The notes beneath the pieces are model-generated. The model searched no databases, was not told the DNA's origin, and worked only from the letters and a program-made list of their open reading frames with translations. The translations under genes and the position numbers were made by a program. A stretch of DNA of 64,000 nucleotides from Mytilus edulis (taxonomy: Eukaryota; Mollusca; Bivalvia; Mytilida; Mytilidae), in contig NC_092354.1 of assembly GCF_963676685.1 (NCBI RefSeq), positions 23,158,193 through 23,222,192 of the forward strand, read 5' to 3'. Position 1 is the first letter of the stretch; each line of letters starts with the position of its first letter. Positions 23,132 through 35,461 of this stretch are shown one piece after another.

Positions 23132-24959
23132 AACTGTTCATGTATTTTGCTTGCTAATCATGCCAATTTAACTTCCAAAATTTAAAACTTATTAAGACCA
23201 AGTAATGGAAATTCCAAGATATTCATATATTTTGTATTTAATGGTTGTACATACACAGTGTCAGGGATGCAACATAATCAGTTGAAATTGTTGTATACAT
23301 TTTTGTATGCTTAAAAGCAGAATCGATAGAAAAATATGACTAAAATTATATATAGTTATTTTCAGTATGTCTGTCATGTCTGTCATTAAAAATAAAACAT
23401 TTTAAATCATGGGAACTCTTTAAAAAAAATTAAAACACAAGTTTATTTTAACAAAATTAATATATACTTGGTGTATTTTTGTCAAAAGAATCAACACTAA
23501 TATGAAAGAAATAACCTTTACTTTAATTATCAAATGATTATATTATTTAAAAACTTTAACCTACATTTAATAATTCATATAATTTCTTTCAACTGTTCTG
23601 TCTGTTGTAAATGGAAAGTGTCAGGAGTGCAACAAAATCTGGTTAAACACGGTGTTGATATACTATTTTTTTTTATTTATTATTATTGATATTTGAATAA
23701 TTTTTTTTTGGTGTACGCCTTCTAAAAGGGTTACTCTTACATGGAAAGTAATTTATCTTCATTTTCTTATCATTTGTTATCATTATAAAATCTTTTTTGA
23801 ACCTGAGCCTCCAAAAAAAATGAGGGAGAAAACGACAAAAAAAAAATGTAAAACAAACTGTATTTATGACAGAAACTAATAACTATATTTCCTGCAATTA
23901 TTTGCAGAGCAAAAAAAACTGTCAATCTCGGTTTTGAATTCTTTTCAAAAGGTAGTAAGCAATGTGTTCATGTTATGTTGTTTTTTTTGTTATATCCTGT
24001 TAATAAAAATGATGAAACTTTTTTAATCATTTCTTGATTTTATTGCCCTCTTGGATTTTACAAACTTTAATTAACATAGAACCTAAAATTACCAAAGAAA
24101 AAGTATTTCAACTCGATTGACAAAAACATTCAGTTCCTGCCTCATTTATTTTGAATTCACTTTCATCCGCCATGTCCATCCTCAACATATGTTGATTTTG
24201 GAGAGAACTTTTAGGTGTAAACAGTTTGTCTGTCCATCTGTCAGTCCGACATCAGTTTCTCACTCTTTTTTATTTATTTGTTCTTGAAGATATTGATTTG
24301 ATATTTGGTATATAATTTTATAATGACTCGATTCCTATCAATTTCGAATTTTGTCTTAAGTCTGATGATTTTGTCCAGAGTTATGGTTCTTGGACTTTTG
24401 TTTTGGCATGACTACTTTTATTTTTGTTTAAATTTGTTTTCTTTATTTTGTGCATAAATCAGGTCATTAGTTTTCTGGTTTCAATTGTTTTACATTTGTC
24501 AGTTAGCATGGTTATGGCCTTTTATATCCTACTATGCAATATGGGTTTCACTCACTATTGAAGGTCATACAGGTCTTTGTAAATTTCTGTGACATTTAAA
24601 TTTAGTCTCATGTGGAAAATTGTCTCATTGGCAATCATGTACCACATCTTTTTATTAATATTTATTTCATTTATACGAACCATGAAAACTTAACTTTGAC
24701 TATTGAACCCTGGAACTGAGATGAACCGACCAGGCTTTCATGTATCATACAATCATTTCATTCAACAAATATAATAAGATAAGAAGAGGGGCTAAATAGT
24801 ATGTACATGTACATTGTACCTGAACAAAGGGACAAGAGGTCAGTATCATGAGTCTATAGCTAGACTCAATGTTCTGATAGGCATACATAATCTGATATAC
24901 AGTAGTTGTCGTTTGTTTATGTAATTTATACGTGTTTCTCGGTTTTTTATATAGATTAG

Positions 24960-25145
24960 ACCGTTGGTTTTTCCGTTTGAATGGTTCTTCACGTCTAGTA
25001 ATTTTGGTGCCCTTTAAAGCTTTTTGTTCAGTGTGAGCCAAGGCTCCGTGTTGAAGGCCGTACATTGACCTATAATGGTTTACTTTTATAAATTGTTATT
25101 TGGATGGAGAGTTGTCTCATTGGCATTCATACCACATCTTCCGAC
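24960..25145 (-). repeat. Copy of the GGTATGAGTGCCAATGAG repeat family
   Basis: Reads CGTTTGAATGGTTCTTCACG, TGTGAGCCAAGGCTCCGTG, TTGAAGGCCGTAC, GGAGAGTTGTCTCATTGGCA, CATACCACATCTTC. A near-identical copy is at 35462-35632, an inverted one at 44645-44750, and partial ones at 17.1, 24.6 and 45.6 kb. Compact, non-coding and highly repeated, so SINE- or MITE-like. Confidence 0.65.
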
Positions 25146-25467
25146 ATCTATGATAAACATGATAAAACACCAAGAAGGTTTAAATAATTTAATTAACAAT
25201 AACACCTTTGATGAATCATGATAACAAATCAATTAATAAACAATGTCATACAGCAATAATAAGATTCTCATTTAAGTACAAAAATATGGGGGGAAAAAAT
25301 ATTTCTTACAATTTACAATAATTTGATTTTGGATGTAACGCATCTTCTGATTGGCTGACGTCGTTTTGTTTATCAGCCCATAGACATAATATAGTCATGT
25401 GACCGTGACGTTTTTTCATGATTTACTCCGGTTTAAAATGAAATTTAGAATTAAATTATAAGAAATT

Positions 25468-25604
25468 ACTAATATTTTTTCTGTCTTTTCGAAATAACAT
25501 AAAATATGTGGTGCACACTTTAAAATAACCCGCTACGTGGGTTATTCAGTGTGCACCACATTTTTTATGTTATTTCTTCATAGACAGAAAAAATATTACA
25601 GTTA
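25468..25604. repeat. Long near-perfect palindrome (foldback)
   Basis: The left arm AATATTTTTTCTGTC ... GAAATAACATAAAATATG ... GTGGTGCACACT is mirrored by AGTGTGCACCAC ... TATGTTATTTC ... GACAGAAAAAATATT. The centre is AATAACCCGC-TACG-TGGGTTATT. Arms are about 60 bp with a 4-base loop. Confidence 0.8.
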
Positions 25605-26584
25605 TTCCTTAAATGTCAAAATAATAAATGTTAAAACTCCTAAATCATAAAAACTTAATTTCAAAAATCATAATGTAAAAGTCTCAAAAATCAAAATAAT
25701 CCTCAATAAGAAATTGCCAAAGTAAATAAAAAATATGAATAAGAGCTCGACATGAACTTTAATTTGTCTCAATGCTGCACAAATCAACTGGTACATACCA
25801 ATGGAAAGTCTTATATATAGGTCCAGTATAAAAGAAATGTGTAGTGAGAGGTTATTATTATATAGTTTCTGAAACTCTGAAGCCTTTCCAAAATTTGAAA
25901 ATGCTACTTATATTAAAATAAGAAATTAATCATTTCGACGACATGAAAAGTGCTTTGATCAAATACAGCAAAATTGAAACTACATTTAACAATGGCTCGT
26001 CCCATAATGTTTTTGGTAAAACTTATACATCTGTCATAGCCCCATACTAATAATATATATAATAACAATTCATGTTTACAAACAAATTATTTGAGTAAAC
26101 TGTGACATGTCGAGTACTTGCAATATAGTGCAAAAAATGAGGGATAATAGTCATAGAAAAATTTGTTTGTGGTATGATATAACCATGATAACTACCGTAT
26201 AGTCATGATAGTATTAAAAAGACTAAAGGACAAATGTGTGAATAATAACTAGGAATTAAAAATTATAAGCTTCTCAATGATCAAAATTAATATTTGTCAA
26301 ACTGCTATATATTCAATGATTTTTTTCTGATAAAGTGTGTGGTTCAAGTTTTTTTGAAATTTTTATATTTTTGTCATAGTCATGAAAGTGTCAAAGTTAA
26401 TATTTTGTAAAAATTTTATGAAAATTAAATGAGCCAAGTAAATTTTAGTCAAGGTGTTCAGTACCACCTTTTAAAAAAGTCAGGGAACATTTATTGCTGT
26501 TTATATTTATATCAGCTATTTTGGATATACATGTATATTAAAGTAGGTTTCTGATAGTCAAAATGGTAGTTAACAAGTTAAATT

Positions 26585-28343
26585 CTAATACAGTGGTTTC
26601 CCCCGTTCTACTCTCCTTGTAAATATTTCTGGTATAACACAACCAATATAAAATTCTTTGAGCTTTTGCAACATAGAATTCCATGTAGATTCATCAAAGT
26701 TAATTCTCTCTACACTGATACCTTTTTTAGTCCAAATTACAAAATCTACCCAGTTCAGTTCATACACTCCTAACTGACCCTGAACCTGATACATATAATT
26801 ACTTGTGTCTTTTAATTCAAGCTGTCCATCTACTTCATTGCAACAGAAGTTGGTATCTTTGGCACACTCAATTGGAGTTTTATTCCTCCATGGTTCCTTT
26901 TTACTGTCTGAGCCATACGGACATTTTACTTCAACTAAGCCAACACCACATTTGTTGCAAGTGACCAGTGAATCGATGCTAGCCCCTAAAAAGGGATATT
27001 TGGGGTTGACTAATAGTCCACGAGACTCGACTGTAGTATTTCCACATTCCTTTGTATGTTTCTGAATGTACTGACTTACAGCAACCGATTCATATTTGCC
27101 TCCATACTTTATGCTCTTGACCCTATCTGGAACAGTCACATATCCACAATTTTTTTCAACAAATTGTCTGGCACAAGCTTTTTTCTTTTATAAACTTCTC
27201 CCATAACAGATGCTGTTATTAAGTTTTTTCGAGCCTTTATCCAATTAGTATGGACACTTTGACCTCTTGTTCCCTCTTCAAGGGTTTGACTAATTGCATC
27301 TGTAACTTTTAGGTTGTCAAAAAAGTGTGTGAAGTCTTTAACACAGGTATCACGTGTAAGACTTACAAAGTCACAAAACATATAGTCCGGGTAGAACAAT
27401 TCCAAAAAAGGATCAATATTTGCATTTTCAAACCTAAGTGTCTGATATAAAACACACTGTGGATATGCATTCTCCAACCCTTTGAAAATGTCATCTAGAA
27501 AAGTCTCATTCTGAATCTCCTTAATAGGTCCAACTTGGTATATTCCAGGATATGGTCGGACTTTTTTTGTTTGTGTTTCTTTTTCTGTCTTAGTAAAAGT
27601 TATATCGCAGACTCTTGCAGGACTTGGCTTTCGCTGCAGAGGTCTAGGACGATCCCAAGTACACTCACTTGATGTGCATGAATCTTTGGTTTTAACTAAA
27701 GTATACAGTAAAGCACCTACATGCGCACAGAGACCAGCTCCACCTGCCTTACAGTTGCATCTAGCATTGAAGATATTTCCAAATTTTCTACCTAGGCATA
27801 CATTTAAACTATAAAATTTGGCAGTCATGCCAGATGTCCCAATACTAACAGACTGTTTCATAGAGGGTAAACACTTGGACTTGATATAGCAAAAGTCTGA
27901 TAAATCACTATATAGTATATCTCTGATAAACCCTTCATTGCATAGTCGTTTTGCCTTTTTCATTTGTCGGTCAAAGTGCAATCTTGTTCCTGTTGTAGGG
28001 TTCTTTTGGTAGAGAAAATAACCGTCTACATCTTTTGAGGCCAAACCATTTGGAATGTCACTAAAGTCTAGTGTCTTCCAATTTGAAATCTCATGTACAG
28101 GAATTAAATCCTCACCTAAGTTCTCATCTGAGCTATCTGGATCTGAATCCATGTAACCAGACATTGCTCGATAAACCCGGTTTACCAATACTTCCTTTAA
28201 TCCTGACTTTTTTAATTTGTGTTTTTCTAACCACTCTTGAAGTTTTGTCACTTTCCATAATTTTAACTCTGGAAGACTTGAATGTAAATCGGGTGGTTCC
28301 TCTGTTTCTGATTCTTGTAGATCTTCTGATAACATTTTCAAAT
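26585..28343 (-). CDS. SAP-SWIM-YqaJ nuclease protein of the ISL2EU element, frameshifted
   Basis: The coding block starts after a TTCTTTCAG acceptor (exon from 28343; first ATG at 28335), so an upstream exon is likely. The first ~400 residues hold a SAP-like DNA-binding motif (LWKVTKLQEWLEKHKL) and a SWIM zinc finger (CNCKAGGAGLCAH). A YqaJ/lambda-exonuclease-type domain follows, with LVNPKYPFLGASIDSLV and the catalytic GLVEVKCPYG strand, ending at 26585. The frame changes at a 7-A run near 27157 (just before KIVD); one more A would keep a single frame. ISL2EU elements are known to carry such a second protein, possibly acting on transposon ends. Confidence 0.8.
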
Positions 28344-28414
28344 CTGAAAGAATAAATATACATAAGAAAAAATATAATTTACACCAGGATACTTGTTACT
28401 GCAGGTACATATTA

Positions 28415-29215
28415 ACTAGAGGATCTAAAGAGCCTGTGTCGCTCACCTTGGTCTATGTGCACATCAAACAAAAGAACACAGATGGATTCATGAAAAAACT
28501 GTGATCTTGGTGATGGTGAGATGTGTTTGTAGATCTTACTTTATTGAACATTCTTGCTGCTTACAATTATCTCCATCTAAAATGAACTTTGCCCAGTAGT
28601 TAAAGAGGAAAATATTTTGTAAAAATTTACAAAAATTCACAAAATTTATGAAAATTGTAAAAAATTGACTTTAAAGGGCAATAACTCCTTAAGGGGTCAA
28701 CTGAACATTTTGGTCAGGTGACTTATTTATAGATCTTTCTTTGCTGAACTTATTTCTGTTTACAGTTTATCTCTATCTATAATAATATTCAAGATAATAA
28801 CCAAAAACGGCAAAATTTCCTTAAAATTACCAATTCAATGGAAGCAACCCAACAATGAGTTTTCCGATTCATCTGAAAATTTCAGGTCAGATAGATCTTT
28901 ACCTGATGAACAATTTTACCCCATGTCAGATTTGCTCTAAATGCTTTGGTTTCAGAGATATAAGCCAAAATCTACATTTTACCCCTATGTTCTATTTTTA
29001 GTCATGGCGGCCATCTTGTTTGGTTTGCCGGGTCATCGGACACATTTTTAAAATTAGATACACCAATGATGATTGGGGCCAAGATTGGTTAAATTTGGCC
29101 CAGTAGTTTCAGAGGAGAAGATTTTTGTAAAAGTTAACGACGACGGACGACGACAACGGTGGAAGCCAAGTGATGAGAAAAGCTCACAACCCTTCGGTCC
29201 AGGTGAACTAAAAAT
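28415..29215. mobile_element. Second copy of the AGCTCACC repeat element, reverse orientation
   Basis: Begins CTAGAGGATCTAAAGAGCCTG and GTCGCTCACCTTGGTC, ends AAAAGCTCACAACCCTTCGG and CCAGGTGAACTAAAA. A single interior unit. Inserted inside the ISL2EU element. Confidence 0.75.
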
Positions 29216-29449
29216 CATGTAAATTATGCAAATCATGTAAAACATGTTTAAGAAAACACATTTAAGGAGAGTCAATGCAGTTTCATATTAAATTGCCATG
29301 AAATGAGGCATATAGGATACTGTACTTGTTTTTGAGAAAATTAAGGTTAAAAATTTTGACATTCAGTTGTTTTGTTGAAATTTTATAAACTTAGTGTTTC
29401 AATTAGCCACATTAATTTTATTCAAAAGCAATACTGAAATTACATATGC

Positions 29450-30550
29450 ATTAGAGACATATTTACATAAAATACATGTAGTAATTCCTACAAGGGGGCT
29501 TTGGCATTGTATGGCGCCCTGCCTTGTTTTCTAAACGCCCTTCCCTTTTCAGGAAAACCCAGGTGCTCCGCAGGGCGCAGCTATATACGACCCCAGTGGT
29601 CGAACCCTGAACAGTGTGGGCAAATTTGGTCACAATATTCAAGCTTGATACTGTCTGAATTTGGATTGTGATCAAATTTTTTACATAATATGGGTTTTTG
29701 TCACAAAATTAATGTGGTCAAAGATCTAACAAATCTATTGCACAATACTGTGCAATTGAATATTTCTTCTTGCATTCTTGAAACTTTTCAAAATTTGAAA
29801 TTTGAAAATTTTTTAAAAATGGTAAACAAAAAATCCCCACCCCACCACTTTTTGAAACCCCCATTGGAGCAATAACCCTTAAACTCATTCCCATGCTTTC
29901 TTTTGTAGTATTGAACCTTGTAGTACAATTTCAGAGAGATCCATACACTTAAACACAAGTTATCGTCATGATTGGTTGGAAACTAGAAACATGCTTCTTT
30001 TTGTCCCTTTTTAGGCCCTTAAATCCTACATATTTTGGGCAATTAACCCAAAACTTAATCCCAGCCTCCCCTTTGTTATATGGTACGTTGTGGTACAATT
30101 TCAGAGAGATCCATACAATTACACACAAGTTAAATTATTGTCTGGAAGCTAGAAAAATGCTTGTTTTGGCCCCTTTTTGGCCCTTAATTCCTAAACTTTG
30201 GCCCCATAACCCTGAAAATGAATCCAAACCTTCTACTTGTGGTTTTAAACATTGTGATATAATTTCAGAGCAATTGAAATACTTGTACACAAGTTATTAT
30301 CCTGAAACTAGAAAAATGCTTGTTTTGGGCCCCTTTTTCCTAAACGGTTGGGACCTTCATCCCCAAAATTAATCCCAACCTTCATTTTGTGGTATTGAAC
30401 CTTCTGAAAAAATTTCAGAAAGATCTATTCACTTAAACTAAAGTTATTATCCGGAAACCAATGTGTCTTCTGACGACGACGACGCAGACGACTTAGACGA
30501 CGACATCATACCATTATACGATCCCAAATTTTTTTTGGGGTCGTATAAAA
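29450..30550. repeat. Repeat element with ~160-bp units and a GACGAC-hairpin end
   Basis: TTTCAGAGAGATCCATACA and variants recur near 29930, 30100, 30265 and 30413, giving irregular units of 150-170 bp. The right end is GACGACGACGACGCAGACG followed by a hairpin (TTATACGATCCCAAA / TTTGGGGTCGTATAA). The 134-codon frame at 29968-30372 runs across the repeat units and is not a gene. Confidence 0.65.
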
Positions 30551-32603
30551 ATTGGTGCCATACAAATTTCATGAATATACAAGTAGTTACTGTAGTTAAT
30601 CATGGATCACCAGAGGCTATTTAATGGTGGAGCTACTCCACCGTAAATTTTTCAGCTCAACCCTTACCTTGAAAATTTTTAACAATTTTTACTTCAAAAG
30701 TATAAATTCATGCCTTCATTACAATTTTTTTTTACAACGGCTTTAACATGTTTAATTTGATTATCTTTTTCCTAATTAACAGATAATGATCTTGTGTGAT
30801 TGTAATTTCAATATCAGCACCACCCTTAAAATAAACTCTGTAGTGATCCCTGAGTTTTGTTCTATTTCAATACTTGAGTGACTTTTGGTATCACAAATGA
30901 TACAATATTCTGATCACAAAGCAAAATATATAAATGTAGATTCAACTTTTCACTTTTAAGACTGATATGTATGATATTAATCACAAACAGTAATTCACAT
31001 AGTTATGTGCATGGCAGCAGTTTTTGTTTTTGTAATTAGTTTATGCTTGCAGAAAAAAAAAGTATTATGTTTTTTTTTAAATTAAGTTAAGAGGGTTGCT
31101 TTTTATTGAAATTACTACATGTACTATGTAATTTCAGTTTTTATAACACATTTCATTACAACTTGATGTAGTTCCTAACTTTGATATAACTGTATACTCA
31201 GAGTAGACTCATGAAAACTGTTCTTGTCATGCTTATACCTCATTGTTACATTTTAGTGTAGTTTTAATGTGTATTTGTAACATTATCCAGAGGAATAAAA
31301 TACCTAGTGATTTTTATCCACCAACAAAAATTCACTAGTTTTTTTTTTTATCCTGGTCCAGTGTAAAACATCCACCAGTCACTATAACATTCTAAAAAAG
31401 CTTTTTTGAAGGAGAAATATATATAAAATTGGGCTTATTGATATTTTTTCATGTAATTGAAACGTGCATAGTTGATCATGTAATAAATGGAGAGTTCTCG
31501 TCCAAGGAATGTTCACACTATTGTTTTTGAACCAGGAATGATTACACTAGTTATTTTATACCGGGATTGATTACTCTAGTGCTTTAGATCCATACATTGA
31601 TGAAGTGTTTTAGTACTCATTATTCATTAGATTGACTCAGATAATTTAAACTGGTTCCTTGGAAATCTAATTTTAATCCTTTTATTTATGTAAACAATAA
31701 ATCGGTCTAAAATAAACAAAAACAACAATATCAAGATCGACCCTTTCACACTATTTACATCCAATATTCTCAAGGGAAAAACAGCTACCCGGAATAAAAA
31801 CATGGTGGAATGAAAGTACGCTTACATATATACATTGTGTACCTACTGATTAATGAAGGATCTGACTGTTTAGGTTTTTTAATGTGTTTAGACTTTCCAT
31901 TCTCAATTTTAATTTTAGTTTAGACTTAGAAGTAATATTTTTTTTTACCTTTAACTTACTCACAGTACAATACTTTAAATACCACTGAAGTGGATGCTAG
32001 GGGCCAAGGCCCAGCTTGTCAGGCAAATCAACCATTGGATGTCAGAGTAATCTCGCACTAGACGCCTTCTTGACCTTGTTGTAGGGTATGAATAATTCAT
32101 TCATTGTTGAAAATCCTCCAGGGACTGTCAAGATAAAAAACGGGAATAAAAGGCCTGATCATTGATAATTTTTTCCCATGTACATGTATTGTGTGCAATT
32201 TTGACCCATGCACATTTACTCTTTTAAAGTCTTTATCTCTTTTTTTCTATTTACTACATTCATTGTCATTCACCTGGGACATACTCAGATAAATTCCTAC
32301 CTACAACCCTGACAAATTCAAGTTTTTTTTAAACCATTGTGCTAAACTTATTAATTTGACGTTACTGGTTGAAAGACACAAACGGCAAACACGGCGCGAA
32401 AAAAAAATTTGCCAACAAATGAAGAAACGTACCCCTGAAAATAAAGAACGACGCATACAGAACTGTCAATCATATACTTACAATTATGAGAACTTCAACC
32501 AAGTAACTAAAACATCTCTACTTGAATGGTACACTGTATTGTGTCATTGCAAATCGTTGTTATCGGTAAAATTCATCAAGGTGTAGTGCAGAGACTGCGT
32601 TCC
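30551..32603. other. Non-coding right interior of the ISL2EU element
   Basis: AT-rich with homopolymers. It must hold the 5' exon and promoter of the minus-strand YqaJ gene, but I could not assign the exon. The frame at 32356-32586 (plus) is Lys/Arg-rich and unsupported. Confidence 0.35.
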
Positions 32604-32692
32604 TGAACGCCCCGGAAGTTGATTTCGAGATAAAACTAAAGATCGGAACAAACACGGAAATACGTCCGGAAAAAATATTGCGGAACAGAGCC
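32604..32692. repeat. Right terminal inverted repeat of the ISL2EU element
   Basis: 89 bp, inverted relative to 20060-20143. It shares the terminal 17 bp and the TGAACGCCCCGGAA block and carries several CGGAA words (the inverse of TTCCG). Confidence 0.75.
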
Positions 32693-32694
32693 AT

Positions 32695-33116
32695 TGGTGA
32701 TGTTCTATTTGATCCGCAAAGAGACATTTAATTCCACATTCTTTTTTTTCGGTAGATATTTTGTCAAAAACTGGCATGGATACTTTTGGTACACCCTTTA
32801 CCAATTCTACTTCACCTTTATCGTTAAACATGAACATTTGACTTGTAGAAATCTTCCAAGGCCCAGCATAATTAGACTTGTAACACAATTCAATCTTATT
32901 TGATAACCTCATCCATTGTAAATTTATAATTTAATGGCTTGGTATGCTTCCGTACATCAGCAATGAATGGCTCAAGCCAGTTCTTAATATCGTATTGCCA
33001 AATTATATCTCGGGGATTGTTTCTCTGTCATTTCGACGGAGGAAATCTGCTATTTCGCTAAAACCGGCGTCAATATCCTCATGTGTATGTCCAACATACA
33101 AAAAAGAAAGGCGAAC
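32695..33116 (-). pseudogene. GHTHED-motif gene fragment interrupted by the ISL2EU insertion
   Basis: A TTTTTGCAG acceptor precedes the exon from 33116. The frames read GHTHEDIDAGFSEIADFL, then, after frameshifts, QYDIKNWLEPFIADV, and finally NKIELCYKSNYAGPWKI and GVPKVSMPVFDK up to the transposon end. The GHTHED segment is common in uncharacterised, probably transposon-derived, proteins of invertebrates. At least two frameshifts lie within 420 bp. Continuing the frame across the transposon reaches a stop a few codons later, so the insertion hit the very end of the coding region. Confidence 0.5.
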
Positions 33117-33199
33117 CTGCAAAAAGATCCTTTTCTTAAAAAAAAATAATTTTATATTGATATGCATTTTATAAACGTCGGCATAACGATTCTTGTATT

Positions 33200-34185
33200 C
33201 GCATTACTTTTCTAATTGTTTTACATTTCTCTAGAGCAATATTCCGAGTCATGACAGTTTATTTCTATGGAGTATAATGTAACACTTGATACATTATTTC
33301 AGGGATCTAAAAATACGACGGGTGTCCTACGAGGAGCTGGTATTTGAGTTTTACTGTGGAATTGGAGTTATTTATTATTTTATGTAATGTCTTAAATGTT
33401 TAATCATGTATTACTGTTGGATATGGAGATGATTTATTCTAATCGACTTATCATTATCTTTTCTCGCTTTATTTTATCTTATTCATCATGTTCATACATA
33501 ATGTTAGATCCCGCTAATGCAATTATTATAAAAATGGTAGGACCTACCCTCAATTCAGTAGGAAAAAAATACATGTGTTCATTTTATGATTGTATTCCCT
33601 GGATGTCAATACGGGTTTTAAGATATCAAATGTCTACCTCTTGAAATACTTTCATGTGCACCAGTAACTCGCAAAAACGATAATACATAGCTATTTTTGT
33701 TTTCCCGACAGCAGTTGTGCGCTTGAATATAGAATACTTTCAACCCGGACAAAAACATAATTAAAATCTTAAATATGTTATTTTATTAATCTTGCTCATG
33801 CATTACTTGATGTGTCATAACAGGAGTTTGTTGTCTACGACATAGCTGTAATTAACTAAAATAATTGCAAGAAGCTTGTATAAATACTGCCTAAGCTATT
33901 ACAGTGTGTCCGATGAACATACACAACACTATTTGTTATTCCTCCCTTACCTTGTTAATTTTAGTTGTTTAGTCAGCGTATACATATGTCAAAACAGTGA
34001 ACATTTATCTGGTAATTAAAACATTATATACATTGCATTAATTATCTTATTAGAATCATACTATATCATATACGATTACTCCAACATCAATAAATGGCAT
34101 ATCATAAGAATATGCAAAAGCATAAAAAACATTTGAATAAAATAATCACGGTACATGTATTGCAAGTTAAATATAAAAAAAACTT
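33200..34185. other. No supported gene
   Basis: About 1 kb of AT-rich sequence without a convincing exon. Confidence 0.4.
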
Positions 34186-34189
34186 AATA

Positions 34190-34480
34190 AAAGAGGGACG
34201 AAAGATACCAAAGGGACAGTCAAACTCATAAATCTAAAACAAACAGACAACGCCATGGCTAAAAATGAAAAAGACAAACAGAAAAACAATAGTACACATG
34301 ACACAACATAGAAAACTAAAGAATAAACAACACGAACCCCACAAAAAACTAGGGGTGATCTCAGGTGCTCCGGAAGGGTAAGCAGATCCTGCTCCACATG
34401 CGGCACTCGTCGTGTTGCTTATGTGATTACAAATCCGGTAAATAGTCTAATTCGGTAGGTCAAATTCATGAAAGGGAAGG
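34190..34480. repeat. Intact copy of the dispersed repeat seen at 4.1 and 4.9 kb
   Basis: Reads AGAGGGACGAAAGATACC, ACAACGCCATGGCTAAAAA, AACACGAACCCC, GATCTCAGGTGCTCCGG and GTCGTGTTGCTTATGTG without interruption. It serves as the uninterrupted reference for the copy at 4085-4960. Confidence 0.6.
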
Positions 34481-34672
34481 GGATTGTAGTTACGACGTGA
34501 GGAACATAATAATTGTGACCAGAGCTCTAACAATTTAAAATAGGTGTTTCATAAAGACAATGATATAAACATGATAATTCCCATGGAATGTCATCACTAG
34601 TTCTAACACAGTTATAGTAAAACTATCTAAACAGAGTACAACACAATATATACTGTTGCAGTTCCTTAGGCA

Positions 34673-35344
34673 TTACAATAAAAGCTTTAAATCAAAAGGA
34701 TTTTGATTGTCAGCGATAACTTCATTTGAATTCATAGAATATGCAACAACTATCCAATAGTCACATTGATAGTGATAAGTACTGCTTGCATCATCAGAAT
34801 CAAGAGTATTTACTATGCAAACAAGTATAAGACATGGTCTTTTGCTCTGTAAATAATTGATGTAGTTATGGTCCATTTGGATGATGAAATTATTGAGTGA
34901 CAATGGTCCATCAAACCAAATGAATGATTTTCATGTATAAAATGAAGCTATAACCTGGATGATTTGTTCTCCTGTCAAATCCTCATAGTCGTTCACATCG
35001 AATCCTAAAACACAGTTCACATCAGCATAAAATATTTGAGTTGGTACATCAGATGAGCTTTTATCAGTCATAAATGTATTTTCTGCTTTCCGTAACTTCA
35101 ATGTAGTATAACAAACATTGTATCCACAACTGTTTAATATCTGTTGATTTGAAAATGTTCTACATACATTAACACGTAATCCTTCCATCCAAGTAGCAAG
35201 TTGTATAGAATCAGGATGTGATAGTTGGTCTTTTATACGAACATAAAAAGTGTGAATAATACTGGTTTGTTTATATGATTTAGGCAGTAGAAAAGGCGGA
35301 AAAAATGTTGTTCCAATTGAAATATTTCCAGACGCCTGAACATT
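34673..35344 (-). pseudogene. C39/papain-like cysteine peptidase-like ORF with one stop
   Basis: One minus-strand frame runs from about 35344 to 34673, broken only by a TGA near 34931. The upstream part contains HTFYVRIKDQLSHPDS and QQILNSCGYNVCYTTLKL, a Gln...Cys arrangement. The part after the stop contains HYQCDYWIVVAYS and EVIADNQNP, resembling a His...Asp/Asn arrangement. Cys-then-His order fits C39 or papain-like folds rather than the Ulp1 class. No ATG is close to the start, so the block may begin at a splice site. The functional call is tentative. Confidence 0.35.
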
Positions 35345-35461
35345 CTAACATTTTTGGAAAGATTAGAACTTGTTCTAAATCTTTACTTAGGCACCACCCT
35401 CCCTAACAACAGGACAGGTTAGCTACTGTTTCTAAATGTATTCACACTAAAATATAGTTCC

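Larger units (their letters stand above)
23132..26584. other. Long non-coding interior of the ISL2EU element
   Basis: No gene seen between the two ISL2EU genes. It contains copies of the GGTATGAGTGCCAATGAG repeat (about 24580-24655 and 24960-25145) and a ~135-bp palindrome (25468-25604). The rest is AT-rich. Confidence 0.5.
20060..32692. mobile_element. ISL2EU-type DNA transposon, 12.6 kb
   Basis: The ends are inverted repeats: GGCTCTGTTCCGCAATA at 20060 and its reverse complement ending at 32692. Both are flanked by AT (20058-20059 and 32693-32694), a 2-bp target duplication. The pair of genes inside, a THAP-domain DDE transposase and a SAP-SWIM-YqaJ nuclease protein, is the gene content known for the ISL2EU group. 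The interior has been enlarged by later insertions (20.5-21.3, 24.6, 25.0, 28.4 and 29.9-30.5 kb). Both genes carry one break each. Confidence 0.8.

Noticed and set aside
24745-25065. 106-codon minus-strand ORF
   Set aside because: Lies over the dispersed GGTATGAGTGCCAATGAG repeat; the same sequence elsewhere is not open.
29968-30372. 134-codon ORF
   Set aside because: It runs across non-coding ~160-bp repeat units, and its peptide repeats simply reflect the DNA repeat.
32544-32912. 122-codon ORF crossing the transposon end
   Set aside because: Its first part belongs to the GHTHED pseudogene and its last part is the ISL2EU terminal repeat read through by chance.
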